A DNA stretch of 36,506 nucleotides from Pseudoalteromonas fuliginea (GCF_000690055.1 NZ_JJNZ01000063.1:1-36506), one strand, 5' to 3'. Positions 24,081-32,797 are shown, numbered from the stretch's first letter. Translations and numbers: made by a program. Notes: generated from the letters alone by a model not told the origin.

Positions 24081-24329
24081 ATGGGTTTTGGTGGTATTAG
24101 TATTTGGCAATTATTGATTGTACTAGCAATCATCGTTCTTCTTTTTGGTACTAAAAAGTTACGTGGAATGGGTGGGGACTTAGGCGGTGCTGTTAAAGGC
24201 TTTAAAAAAGCCATGTCTGATGAAAAAAGTACAGAACAAGACACTACCGAGCAAATCCAAAAATCAGAAAATGCAGCTCCAAACGATCCAGCTAACGCTG
24301 AAAAAACCAAAGATAGTAATAAGGTTTAA
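24081..24329 (+). CDS. tatA: Sec-independent translocase subunit TatA
   Basis: An 82-residue single-span protein that forms the size-variable pore of the Tat system for folded proteins. The order is membrane helix SIWQLLIVLAIIVLLFG (about 7-23), the FGTKKLR hinge, amphipathic helix DLGGAVKGFKKAMSDE, and an acidic disordered tail. GGAG lies 8 bases before the ATG. It is followed 5 bases later by tatB. Confidence 0.96.
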   Translation: MGFGGISIWQLLIVLAIIVLLFGTKKLRGMGGDLGGAVKGFKKAMSDEKSTEQDTTEQIQKSENAAPNDPANAEKTKDSNKV

Positions 24330-24334
24330 TTAGC

Positions 24335-24667
24335 ATGGGAATGTGGGAGCTTGTTATTGTTCTTATTGTTGGTTTAGTGGTTTTAGGCCCTGAACGCTTG
24401 CCTGTGGCTATAAGAACAGTGAGCCGCTGGATTAAAACAGCCAAGTCGCTAGCTAATTCAGTTAAAGCCGAAGTCAGCGAAGAGCTACGCGTACATGAGC
24501 TGCATGAAAACCTTAAAAAAGCAGAGCAACAAAACTTAAAAGACTTAAGCCCTGAACTGCAAAACTCGTTGAGCGAGCTACAACAAGCAGCTCAATCAGT
24601 TACCCACAGCTATAAAAAACAACCGCCAAAGACAGAAAACAACCAACATATTGATGAAAAAAAGTGA
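24335..24667 (+). CDS. tatB: Sec-independent translocase subunit TatB
   Basis: A 110-residue protein that receives twin-arginine substrates together with TatC. It has the helix WELVIVLIVGLVVLGPERLP, with the Glu and Gly-Pro-Glu-Arg-Leu-Pro typical of TatB, then a long amphipathic and acidic coil. It is shorter than E. coli TatB (171), mainly in the tail. The usual MFDIGFWEL start is reduced to MGMWEL here. The frame upstream has no better ATG or GTG before a stop, so the short amino terminus seems real. AAGG lies 10 bases upstream. Confidence 0.93.
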   Translation: MGMWELVIVLIVGLVVLGPERLPVAIRTVSRWIKTAKSLANSVKAEVSEELRVHELHENLKKAEQQNLKDLSPELQNSLSELQQAAQSVTHSYKKQPPKTENNQHIDEKK

Positions 24668-24715
24668 AATTAATTTCCTTTTCAATGGTCAACTTACTAA
24701 ATGGTATAAATAATA

Positions 24716-25456
24716 ATGGTTGAGCAAGTAAAATCGGGGTTTGTGGCTCACTTAATTGAGTTACGAGATCGACTTATAAAAGCACTATTGAGCATTTTCG
24801 TTATTTTTATTGCCATAGTGTATTTTGCAAATGACATTTACGCTTTTGTTGCACAGCCGCTAGTCTCACATTTGCCAAGCACTGCAACGATGATTGCAAC
24901 TGATGTGACAGCACCTTTTTTCGCCCCTTTTAAACTGACTTTATTTGTCGCTTTATTTGCATCTATTCCATGGATATTACATCAAATTTGGGGGTTTATC
25001 GCACCAGGGTTATATCAGCACGAAAAGAAAATGCTCATGCCTATTCTCGCCTCTAGCATAATACTGTTTTATGGTGGTATAGCCTTTTGTTACTTTGTAG
25101 TACTGCCAATTATTTTAGGCTTTTTTACAAGCGCAGGTCCTGAGATGATGACTCTTGCGCCCGACATAAGTAGTTATTTAGGATTTGTATTAAAATTATT
25201 TTTTGCTTTTGGTGTCGCGTTTGAAATTCCAGTTGCCATTATGCTGCTATGCTGGAGTGGCGCAACAACGACAACAAGCTTAAAAGAAAAACGCCCTTAT
25301 ATCGTGGTAGGTGTTTTTGTAGTCGCGATGTTTTTAACACCGCCTGATGTATTATCACAAACATTACTAGCGTTTCCGATGCTGCTTTTGTTTGAACTAG
25401 GCTTAATTTTAGCGAAATTTTATACCGCTAAACCACAACAAGAATCTGAGGAATAA
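24716..25456 (+). CDS. tatC: Sec-independent translocase subunit TatC
   Basis: A 246-residue polytopic protein with six membrane helices. It has the conserved cytoplasmic start HLIELRDRLIKALL, which binds the twin-arginine signal, and the first periplasmic loop followed by APFFAPFKLTLF. It also has HQIWGFIAPGLYQHEKK, FAFGVAFEIPVAI containing the conserved Phe-Glu, and the RPYIVVGVFVVAMFLTPPD loop. The length matches E. coli TatC (258). It completes tatABC; the next start codon lies one base after its stop. Confidence 0.96.
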   Translation: MVEQVKSGFVAHLIELRDRLIKALLSIFVIFIAIVYFANDIYAFVAQPLVSHLPSTATMIATDVTAPFFAPFKLTLFVALFASIPWILHQIWGFIAPGLYQHEKKMLMPILASSIILFYGGIAFCYFVVLPIILGFFTSAGPEMMTLAPDISSYLGFVLKLFFAFGVAFEIPVAIMLLCWSGATTTTSLKEKRPYIVVGVFVVAMFLTPPDVLSQTLLAFPMLLLFELGLILAKFYTAKPQQESEE

Positions 25457-25457
25457 A

Positions 25458-25976
25458 ATGAAAAAACAACTACTCTCACTATTGGTTTTATTAAGCGCAC
25501 CCACATTTGCTGCGCAAACAGAAATTAACACTCAAGCATTACAAGCATGTAGCTTTATTGAAAACGACTTTAACCGTTTACTATGTTACGACAATACTAT
25601 TGCGGGTAAATCGCTAACCAAGCCATCAGTTGCAAAAGTTTTAGCACCACCAACAACAAATACTAACGTGCCAATACCTACTCCAACACAGAAAGCGCCA
25701 TCAGTTGCAAATGCAGATGATTTTGGTTTAGAGCATAAAGAAGTACACAAAGAAAAAGATACTGAAATTAAAGCTACAATTACCTCAATAGAGAAAGCAG
25801 CTTATGGTGAGCTCATTATTAATTTAGATAATGATCAACAATGGCGTCAAATTGGCTCTGATAGTATGCGCTTAAAAGAAAGTGATACGGTTGTTATAAC
25901 TCGTGGTGTTTTTAACTCATTTTTATTAAAAAAAGCGAACCAAAATCGCTCTATTCGCGTTAAGCGCACTAAGTAA
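25458..25976 (+). CDS. Small exported protein of unknown function between tatC and tatD
   Basis: A 172-residue protein I cannot assign. It has a signal peptide (MKKQLLSLLVLLSAPTFA, cleavage before AQTE). It then has ACSFIENDFNRLLCYDN (about 31-47), with two cysteines that could pair in the periplasm. A low-complexity Pro/Thr linker follows (about 60-90). The carboxyl domain reads NLDNDQQWRQIGSD, ESDTVVITRGVFNSFLL and NRSIRVKR. The short C-x-x-I...R-L-x-C-Y-D pattern occurs in various small envelope proteins, including some linked to type VI secretion, but no such genes are nearby. GAGGA lies before the ATG. Its stop overlaps tatD (TAATG), so it belongs to the tat operon. Confidence 0.7.
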   Translation: MKKQLLSLLVLLSAPTFAAQTEINTQALQACSFIENDFNRLLCYDNTIAGKSLTKPSVAKVLAPPTTNTNVPIPTPTQKAPSVANADDFGLEHKEVHKEKDTEIKATITSIEKAAYGELIINLDNDQQWRQIGSDSMRLKESDTVVITRGVFNSFLLKKANQNRSIRVKRTK

Positions 25977-26761
25977 TGTCGTACACCTTAATTGATGCTG
26001 GTGTTAATTTAACTAACCATCAGTTTGATGAACAGCATCAAGAGATTATTAACCGCGCCAATAGTGCAGGCGTTAACAACATGCTTATTATTGGCTGTGA
26101 CATAGCAGGGAGTGAACAATCTCTTGAGCTGGCTATAAAGTATCAGCAATACTCTACAGCCGGCATACACCCTCATGATGCAAAATCAGCCACCAGCGAA
26201 TTAGAGACTCAATTAAAACACCTTGCAAAGCACGATGAAGTGGTTGCTATTGGCGAATGTGGGCTTGACTATAATCGCGATTTTTCACCTCGAGATATTC
26301 AGCGCAGCGTCTTCAGGCGTCAGCTTGCTGTAGCCGAAGATTTAAATTTACCTGTTTACCTACACGAACGTGATGCCAATGAAGATATGCTTAAAATACT
26401 TAATGAATTCAAAGTACGCGGTATACTTCACTGCTTTACCGGTAATGCTAGCTCGTTAAAAAGTTATCTAGATTTAGGGCTTTACATTGGCATTACTGGC
26501 TGGGTATGCGATGAAAGACGTGGGAAAGAGTTACAACAATTAGTCCCTCACATTCCTTTAGAACGCTTGCTACTCGAAACTGATTCACCTTTTTTAATTC
26601 CGCGCTCGATTAAGCCTAAACCCAAATCACGTAAAAATGAACCCGCATTACTTCCACATATTTGCCAAACTGTCGCTCAACTGTATAAAATTGAAGCTGA
26701 AACTGTAGCAACTCAAACTACAAAAAACTTTAATCACATTTTTGCTCTAGAGACACGTTAA
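25976..26761 (+). CDS. tatD: TatD-family metal-dependent DNase
   Basis: A 261-residue TIM-barrel hydrolase close in length to E. coli TatD (260). Metal ligands are visible: AGIHPHDA (about 61-68), AIGECGLDYNRDF with the bridging Glu, PVYLHERDA, GILHCFTG, and LLLETDSPFL with the carboxyl Asp. Members are 3'-5' DNases and are not needed for Tat export despite the name. Its start shares one base with the preceding stop, and its own stop shares one base with the next gene, both as TAATG. This implies tight translational coupling along the operon. Confidence 0.94.
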   Translation: MSYTLIDAGVNLTNHQFDEQHQEIINRANSAGVNNMLIIGCDIAGSEQSLELAIKYQQYSTAGIHPHDAKSATSELETQLKHLAKHDEVVAIGECGLDYNRDFSPRDIQRSVFRRQLAVAEDLNLPVYLHERDANEDMLKILNEFKVRGILHCFTGNASSLKSYLDLGLYIGITGWVCDERRGKELQQLVPHIPLERLLLETDSPFLIPRSIKPKPKSRKNEPALLPHICQTVAQLYKIEAETVATQTTKNFNHIFALETR

Positions 26762-28614
26762 TGATAGTTGCAAAAGTTTTATTTAGCCTACTTACCCTAG
26801 TATGTGTATTTAACGCTTCTGCAAATCCCATTGTAATAAGCCAAAATTTTAAATCCCAAAATATCATAAATTTAAACTATTCTTTTGAACCAACTTCGAT
26901 TTTAGAAGCTCGAAATAGTAATTTGAAAAATTGGCATTCACTTAAAAATAGCTCATTAAACTTAGGGTTAGAACAACGACCAGTATGGCTTACATTTACA
27001 ATAAAAAACACACTCAACAGTGAAGTTGAGCCACTACTTTCAATAGATAATCCTCTCTTAAATAAAGTTCAGGTTTTTCATTTACACAATTCTGAGCTGC
27101 TTTCACAAACACAAATAGGCGACGCCTTTGTGCTTTCTCAGCGCCTAATAAAAAGCGAATCTTTATTAGTTAAATTAACATTGCCTGCAAACACAACAAC
27201 AACTGTGATCATCAAAGTTACGGATAGTGCGGGGTTACGAGTACCTTTAACTTTGTGGCAGCAAGATAGTTATTTAGCTTACAAAGGTAAACTAAATTTA
27301 ATATATGGTTTGCTCATTGGTTTTGTATTTTCGTTAGCCTTTAGCTGTCTTGTTTTATATGGGTTCTCACGCAAGCTCTATTTTGCTTGTGCTGGTATGA
27401 TAACGTTGACGTTAGGTTTATTACTCTCCTATTTGTGTGGATTTGGCTTGCGTTTTTTTCATCCAAACCTAACGGGTATTCAGCAACTAATGAGCTCTAT
27501 GTTACTGATGCTTATTACCTTGTTGTTTTTACCTTTACAGCAACTCATTTGCCAACCTAAACGCTCTACGCTGTTAAAGGTACAAACGATAATAACCAGC
27601 CTATTTGCCATTTCATTACTATGTGTTTGGCTGCTACCTAACTTAATCGTTACTTTATTTAGCCTTGTAACTATTCCTATTATTTTGTGCTTTTATATTA
27701 TCACTACACTTATATGTACTCGTAGTGACCCATCCAAACAAAATAAAGGCCTTTTACTGACTTTAATCTTCTTCCTTATAGTTATGGCCTACTTTATTGC
27801 TACAGCAATGGGCTGGTATTCCCTTGGTCAGAATAGTTTAGTTATTGTCTTTATTTGCTTTTTTAGCTGTATTTTTTGTTTGTGCTATACCGTAATGGAA
27901 AAGTTTATTTTGCAACGCGACCAACAAATAGTTACGCAGCAAACCTTGATTGCTAAAAATACGGCGCAAGATACACTCTTAAACGAACGTCTAGCGTTAC
28001 AAGAAAAAGCTCGCCGAGAGTTAGAAGCGCTTGTCGACGAACGAACCTTTGAACTGCAAGTAACCTTAAGAGAGCTTGAAGAGAAAAATAGAGAGCTTGA
28101 GCAACTTAATACTGAAGATGCTTTAACCGGTATAAAAAACCGTCGCTTTTTTGATAAGAAATTAATAATGGAGCTTCGCCGTTCTCGCCGAGAGCAAACG
28201 CCATTAAGTATTATTATGCTTGATATAGACCGCTTCAAAACAATTAATGATACGTATGGTCATTTAACTGGCGATCAGGTTATTAGAGCGGTGTCAGATA
28301 TTATAAAAAATAATCTAAAGCGTCCACTTGATGAAGTTGCACGCTACGGTGGCGAAGAATTTGTAGTGCTGCTTCCAAATACACCAAATGAAGGCGCGTT
28401 AGATATTGCAGAACAAATACGCGAAACAATTGCGCAAAGTACTGTTATTGTTGCTGGCACTGACATTAAATTTACAATTAGTGCTGGTGTTTACACTAGC
28501 GTCGCAGATGATCTTAACACCCCCGAAATATTTACCGAGCACGCTGATAAAGCCCTCTATTACGCTAAACAGCACGGTCGTAATCAAGTAATTAATTTTC
28601 CAATTCCACAGTAG
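26761..28614 (+). CDS. Membrane diguanylate cyclase with 7TMR-DISM sensor
   Basis: A 617-residue inner-membrane protein. A signal sequence (about 1-22) is followed by a periplasmic beta domain of the 7TMR-DISMED2 type (about 25-175, with WLTFTIKNTLNSEVEPLLSI split by family spacing). Seven membrane helices (about 180-375), a coiled coil (about 385-450) and a GGDEF domain come next. The cyclase looks intact: DALTGIKNRRFF, LDIDRFKTINDTYGH with both metal aspartates, and GGEEF at 530-534. An inhibitory site R521-P-L-D524 lies five residues before GGEEF, so product inhibition by c-di-GMP is expected. It is coupled to tatD by a one-base overlap and followed 12 bases later by hemB. The periplasmic ligand is unknown, possibly a carbohydrate. 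Confidence 0.9.
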   Translation: MIVAKVLFSLLTLVCVFNASANPIVISQNFKSQNIINLNYSFEPTSILEARNSNLKNWHSLKNSSLNLGLEQRPVWLTFTIKNTLNSEVEPLLSIDNPLLNKVQVFHLHNSELLSQTQIGDAFVLSQRLIKSESLLVKLTLPANTTTTVIIKVTDSAGLRVPLTLWQQDSYLAYKGKLNLIYGLLIGFVFSLAFSCLVLYGFSRKLYFACAGMITLTLGLLLSYLCGFGLRFFHPNLTGIQQLMSSMLLMLITLLFLPLQQLICQPKRSTLLKVQTIITSLFAISLLCVWLLPNLIVTLFSLVTIPIILCFYIITTLICTRSDPSKQNKGLLLTLIFFLIVMAYFIATAMGWYSLGQNSLVIVFICFFSCIFCLCYTVMEKFILQRDQQIVTQQTLIAKNTAQDTLLNERLALQEKARRELEALVDERTFELQVTLRELEEKNRELEQLNTEDALTGIKNRRFFDKKLIMELRRSRREQTPLSIIMLDIDRFKTINDTYGHLTGDQVIRAVSDIIKNNLKRPLDEVARYGGEEFVVLLPNTPNEGALDIAEQIRETIAQSTVIVAGTDIKFTISAGVYTSVADDLNTPEIFTEHADKALYYAKQHGRNQVINFPIPQ

Positions 28615-28626
28615 GAGTATTCTAAT

Positions 28627-29637
28627 ATGGCCCAATCAGGACTAGACCTTTTTCCGTATACTCGTATGCGCAGAATGCGTAGAAGCGATTTTTCTCGTCG
28701 TCTAATGGCTGAAAACCAACTTAGCGTAAACGATTTAATCTACCCCGTTTTCGTACTTGAAGGTAAAAATCGTCGTGAAGCGATTGAATCAATGCCCGGC
28801 ATTGAACGTTTATCAATAGATTTATTGCTTATTGAGGCAAAAGAGCTCGTTGAGCTCGGCGTGCCAGCCATTGCAATCTTTCCGGTAACGCCTACAGATA
28901 AAAAGTCATTATTCGCCGAAGAAGCTTACAATGAAGATGGTTTAGTGCAACGAACTGTTCGCGCTTTAAAAGAAGCTTACCCTGAACTCGGTGTAATTAC
29001 TGATGGTGCACTTGACCCATTCACTACACATGGGCAAGACGGCATCATTGATGACTCAGGTTACGTCATCAATGATGTAACAACTGAAATATTGGTTAAA
29101 CAAGCACTTTCTCATGCACAAGCTGGAGCCGATGTTATCGCTCCTTCAGATATGATGGATGGCCGTATTGGCGCAATTCGTGAAGCACTTGAAGCGGATG
29201 GCTTTATCCATACTCGCATTATGGCTTATTCAGCTAAGTATGCCTCTAGCTATTATGGTCCTTTCAGAGATGCAATAGGTTCTGCAGGGAACTTAAAAGG
29301 TGCTGACAAAAAGACCTACCAGATGGATCCTGCAAACTCTGACGAAGCAATACGTGAAGTTGCATTAGACTTACAAGAAGGCGCTGATATGGTTATGGTT
29401 AAACCTGGCATGCCTTATTTAGATATTGTACGTCGCGTAAAAGATGAATTTGGCGTGCCAACTTTCGCCTATCAAGTTAGCGGCGAATACGCTATGCACA
29501 AAGCCGCAATCGATAATGGCTGGCTGAACGAGGAAGCAACAATAATGGAATCTCTCTTGGCATTTAAGCGAGCTGGTGCTGATGGTATTCTGACTTATTT
29601 CGCTAAACAAGCTGCACAATACTTAAAAAGTAAATAA
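28627..29637 (+). CDS. hemB: Porphobilinogen synthase (delta-aminolevulinate dehydratase)
   Basis: A 336-residue enzyme joining two molecules of 5-aminolevulinate to porphobilinogen in heme synthesis. Active-site lysines are K205 (AYSAKYASSYYGPF) and K260 (VMVKPGMPYLDIV). The metal loop reads D-G-A-L-D-P-F-T-T-H-G-Q-D. Where zinc enzymes such as E. coli HemB have three cysteines, this one has A128, D130 and D138. It therefore belongs to the magnesium-type class, as in Pseudomonas aeruginosa. AGGAG stands 8-10 bases before the ATG. It is the last gene of the run from tatA and is followed by the nuclease gene after a 128-base gap. Confidence 0.96.
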   Translation: MAQSGLDLFPYTRMRRMRRSDFSRRLMAENQLSVNDLIYPVFVLEGKNRREAIESMPGIERLSIDLLLIEAKELVELGVPAIAIFPVTPTDKKSLFAEEAYNEDGLVQRTVRALKEAYPELGVITDGALDPFTTHGQDGIIDDSGYVINDVTTEILVKQALSHAQAGADVIAPSDMMDGRIGAIREALEADGFIHTRIMAYSAKYASSYYGPFRDAIGSAGNLKGADKKTYQMDPANSDEAIREVALDLQEGADMVMVKPGMPYLDIVRRVKDEFGVPTFAYQVSGEYAMHKAAIDNGWLNEEATIMESLLAFKRAGADGILTYFAKQAAQYLKSK

Positions 29638-29725
29638 TGTAATACAATAGTCACAATTTCGCTATTTTTGCTTTCATTTTATTTACTTGTTGTATTTTAT
29701 TTGTAATAAATTTTCCTTAAACTAA

Positions 29726-29743
29726 GTGTCCCATTTGGGACAC
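29726..29743. promoter_or_regulatory. Perfect palindrome upstream of the secreted nuclease
   Basis: GTGTCCC and GGGACAC flank ATTT, giving a 7-bp inverted repeat that ends 22 bases before the nuclease ATG. It lacks a following T run, so it is not a normal terminator. It could be an operator or a hairpin in the leader close to the weak ribosome-binding site. I do not recognise the regulator. Confidence 0.55.
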
Positions 29744-29765
29744 AATACACGGGAAAAAAATAATA

Positions 29766-32489
29766 ATGTTTAAAACAAAAATAACGCCACTAGCGCTTGT
29801 TATAGCAAGCCTTAGTGCACCAGCCTCCGCTAATCTTATCATTTCGGAATATGTAGAAGGTAGTAGCAACAATAAAGCAATTGAGCTTTATAACAACTCG
29901 ACTGATTCGTTATCACTTGCTGGCTATAAATTAAATTTATATGTGAACGGTAAAACAACGATACAATCTACGCTCGACTTATCAGCTACTTTACCTGCCA
30001 ACGGAACATATGTAATCGTAAACCCAAGTTCAAATGATGAGCTAAAAGGTAAAGCTGATTTAGAGCATAGTGTTACAAGCTTTAACGGTGATGATGCATT
30101 AGTTCTAATTCAAGGCGACACTGTCATTGATAGTTTTGGTCAATTTGGTACGGATCCGGGCTCTTATTGGTCTGAAGGTGGCGTACAAACACAAAATAAA
30201 ACACTTCGTCGCAACGATAGCGTCCTCGTTGGCCGTACCTCGCCAAGCGCTCCTTTTGACCCAAGCGAAGAATGGGGGCAATTTGACCAAGATGATTTTT
30301 CTGGTTTAGGCGTATTTGGTAGTGACTCAGCTCCAGTACCAGAACCTGAGCCACTAGATCCATTAGTATGTGGTGCAGATAAAACATTGATTAGCGCTAT
30401 TCAAGGCGATGGTGCAGCAAGCCCTCTTGTGGGTAGTGTTGTTGAACTTGAAGGCGTTGTAACAGCAGACTTCCAAGGCGACGATGAGTTAAAAGGCTTT
30501 TTTATAAGCTCACTTGCTGCAGATATAGACGCTAACCCACTGACTTCTGAAGGCCTGTTTGTTTACTTTGCAGATACTGAAGTAAGTGTAGGCGACCATG
30601 TACGTGTGCAAGGTACTGTTGAAGAATATTTTGATGCAACACAAATCGGCAGCGTAAGCCAAGTAGCTGTTTGTGATACTGGCTTAGCTTCAGCCGCTAC
30701 AAAAATAACTTTGCCTTTAGCTGATGCAACTTATTTAGAATCGTTTGAAGGTATGCTAGTAACGCTAGAACAGCCATTAGTTGTTACCAATAACTTTGGC
30801 CTTGGTCGATATGGTGAAGTTGAAGTCGCGACTGAGCGCTTGTATCAAGGTACGCAAGTTGCGTTACCTGGTGATACTGCTAACGCAGTTGAAGCCGAAA
30901 ACTTAACTAAGAAAATATTAATCGATGATGGCTCAACTGTTCAAAATCTAGATCCTACAGCCTATCCAACTCCTGGTTTATCAGCAGAAAATACATTACG
31001 TACTGGTGATACAGTAAATACAGTGACTGGTGCACTTGCTTATAGCTTTAGCCTTTACCGAATTCACCCAACTGTAGCACCTCAATTTATTGCAACAAAT
31101 GCACGTAAAGACGCACCTGAACTTAATGCTGAGGCAGATTTACGTGTAGCAAGCTTTAACGTACTTAATTACTTTAATGGTGATGGCCAAGGTGAAGGGT
31201 TCCCTACGAGTCGCGGTGCAGATTCTGAAGCTGAATTTATTCGTCAAGAAGCCAAAATTGTAAGTGCCATTAGCGCAATGCAAGCTGATGTTGTTGGTTT
31301 GATGGAAATCGAAAATGATGGTTTTGGTGAATTTAGCGCTATTGCTAGCTTAGTTAATGCATTAAACGAAGCTGATGCAGCTAACCAGTATGCATTTGTT
31401 GACTTTGGTCTTGATCAAATCGGTACAGATGCAATCACGACTGCGTTAATTTATCGTGCTAATAAGGTAGAAGAAGTCGGTACTGCCGCTATTACTACTG
31501 ATGCACCATTTGATTTTAGTAATCGTACTCCTATCGCACAAAGCTTTAAATCTTTAGCAACTGATGAAGTATTTACTGTAGCCGTAGCGCACTTAAAATC
31601 TAAAGGTGGTTGTGGTAGTGCAAGCGGCGCGAACGAAGATCAAAATGATGGCCAAGCTTGTTGGAATGAAATACGTACACAAGGTGCTAATGCATTCGCA
31701 GATTGGCTTGATAGCAAACCAACGGGTGTTGACGACGAAGATACTATTCTAGTTGGCGACATGAATGCTTACGCAATGGAAGATCCAATACGTGCGTTTG
31801 CTGATAAAGGATATAAAAATGTAGTCGCAGAGCTTGATGGCAATACTCTTGCTTACTCTTATAGCTTCTCTGGCCGTGCTGGTAGCCTTGACCATGCAGT
31901 AGCTAGTGCATCATTACTTAGCAAGGTAGTATCAGCTAAAGATTGGCATATTAATGCTGATGAACCAATTTCGCTTGATTACAATGTTGAATTTAAAAGT
32001 GATGCTCAACAATCAAGTTTATATTCTCAAAGCGCATACCGCGCCTCAGATCATGATCCTGTAATTGTTGATATAAAATCTGAAATTACGCTAACACCAG
32101 AAGAGCAAACACCCGTTATTACAGCGAATCAAACGTTTGCTATTGATGAAAATAGCGCGATTGGGACAGTAATTGGTACGCTTGATTTTAGTGACCCTAA
32201 TGCAGATGAGTCACCGGTTATTAAATTTATTGTATCAGGAAACAGCAGTGTTTCTATTAACAACCAGGGACAACTTATTGTAGCTGGTGAGTTAGATTAC
32301 GAGTTTGAAAACCGTATTACCTTATCTGTTCAAGCACAAGATAGTGCTGGTAACGTATCTAAAACTGAAAATGTAGCTATTAAAGTTAATAACCTACGTT
32401 CAGATGACGATAACGATGCAGGTTCATTATTTTGGTTAACACTTCTTTTAGCGCCGCTATCAATCGTGCGTAGATTTAAAAAGAAATAA
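29766..32489 (+). CDS. exeM: ExeM/NucH-type secreted endonuclease with LTD, EEP and cell-surface sorting tail
   Basis: A 907-residue exported protein. A signal peptide (about 1-22, ASAN) is followed by a lamin-tail domain (about 23-140, LIISEYVEGSSNNKAIELYN). A Pro/Glu linker leads to an OB-like nucleic-acid domain (about 205-310). The endonuclease/exonuclease/phosphatase domain (about 455-780) has ASFNVLNYF, GLMEIENDGFG, VAVAHLKSKGG, VGDMNAYAMEDP, SLDHAVAS and SDHDPVIVDI. A cadherin-like repeat (about 790-880) precedes DAGS, one membrane helix and basic RRFKKK. That tail resembles GlyGly-CTERM, which rhombosortase processes for release after type II secretion. Shewanella ExeM of this plan degrades extracellular DNA and affects biofilms. 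The ribosome-binding site is weak (GGGA, 12 bases away). Confidence 0.88.
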   Translation: MFKTKITPLALVIASLSAPASANLIISEYVEGSSNNKAIELYNNSTDSLSLAGYKLNLYVNGKTTIQSTLDLSATLPANGTYVIVNPSSNDELKGKADLEHSVTSFNGDDALVLIQGDTVIDSFGQFGTDPGSYWSEGGVQTQNKTLRRNDSVLVGRTSPSAPFDPSEEWGQFDQDDFSGLGVFGSDSAPVPEPEPLDPLVCGADKTLISAIQGDGAASPLVGSVVELEGVVTADFQGDDELKGFFISSLAADIDANPLTSEGLFVYFADTEVSVGDHVRVQGTVEEYFDATQIGSVSQVAVCDTGLASAATKITLPLADATYLESFEGMLVTLEQPLVVTNNFGLGRYGEVEVATERLYQGTQVALPGDTANAVEAENLTKKILIDDGSTVQNLDPTAYPTPGLSAENTLRTGDTVNTVTGALAYSFSLYRIHPTVAPQFIATNARKDAPELNAEADLRVASFNVLNYFNGDGQGEGFPTSRGADSEAEFIRQEAKIVSAISAMQADVVGLMEIENDGFGEFSAIASLVNALNEADAANQYAFVDFGLDQIGTDAITTALIYRANKVEEVGTAAITTDAPFDFSNRTPIAQSFKSLATDEVFTVAVAHLKSKGGCGSASGANEDQNDGQACWNEIRTQGANAFADWLDSKPTGVDDEDTILVGDMNAYAMEDPIRAFADKGYKNVVAELDGNTLAYSYSFSGRAGSLDHAVASASLLSKVVSAKDWHINADEPISLDYNVEFKSDAQQSSLYSQSAYRASDHDPVIVDIKSEITLTPEEQTPVITANQTFAIDENSAIGTVIGTLDFSDPNADESPVIKFIVSGNSSVSINNQGQLIVAGELDYEFENRITLSVQAQDSAGNVSKTENVAIKVNNLRSDDDNDAGSLFWLTLLLAPLSIVRRFKKK

Positions 32490-32791
32490 CTAATTTAGAT
32501 ACCCTTAAAAAGCCGCAATCGCGGCTTTTTTTATTTTTATACAAATGTAATTCAGACAAGCTTCAGTAAACACCTCGTAATATCGCTTTATTATATAAAT
32601 CATCCTCAACTAACTAACCAAGTAAGAAGCAACTACATAGCCATGGGTGTTTTTTACACGAAGAGTGGTCGAGATTTTTGATGCCTCTTACTTAGCTTTT
32701 TGATTTCTAATGTATTTATTTAGGTTTAAAAAATTGCTTAAGTAAATAACTTAGTCTCAACCCTAAAAATAAGTCGTGTTTTTATAAAGGA
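32490..32791. other. Gap holding the nuclease terminator and the opgG leader
   Basis: 302 bases. The left end is the nuclease terminator. The rest must hold the opgG promoter and a leader, though no well-spaced -35/-10 pair stands out. A distant inverted repeat, AAGTAAGA (32620-32627) and TCTTACTT (32686-32693), encloses a smaller GTGT-TTTTTT-ACAC hairpin. The leader could therefore fold. No coding frame is seen. Confidence 0.5.
32507..32538 (+). terminator. Intrinsic terminator of the nuclease gene
   Basis: AAAAAGCCGC pairs with GCGGCTTTTT around an AATC loop, followed by a further T-rich run (TTATTTTT). It lies 17 bases after the stop codon. Confidence 0.92.
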
Positions 32792-32797
32792 ATGAAA

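Noticed and set aside
24062..24310. Open reading frame opposite tatA
   Set aside because: It is antisense to tatA, whose protein is unmistakable.
27885..28238. Long minus-strand frame rich in serine and cysteine
   Set aside because: A mirror of the coiled coil and GGDEF codons of the diguanylate cyclase; composition is unlike a real protein.
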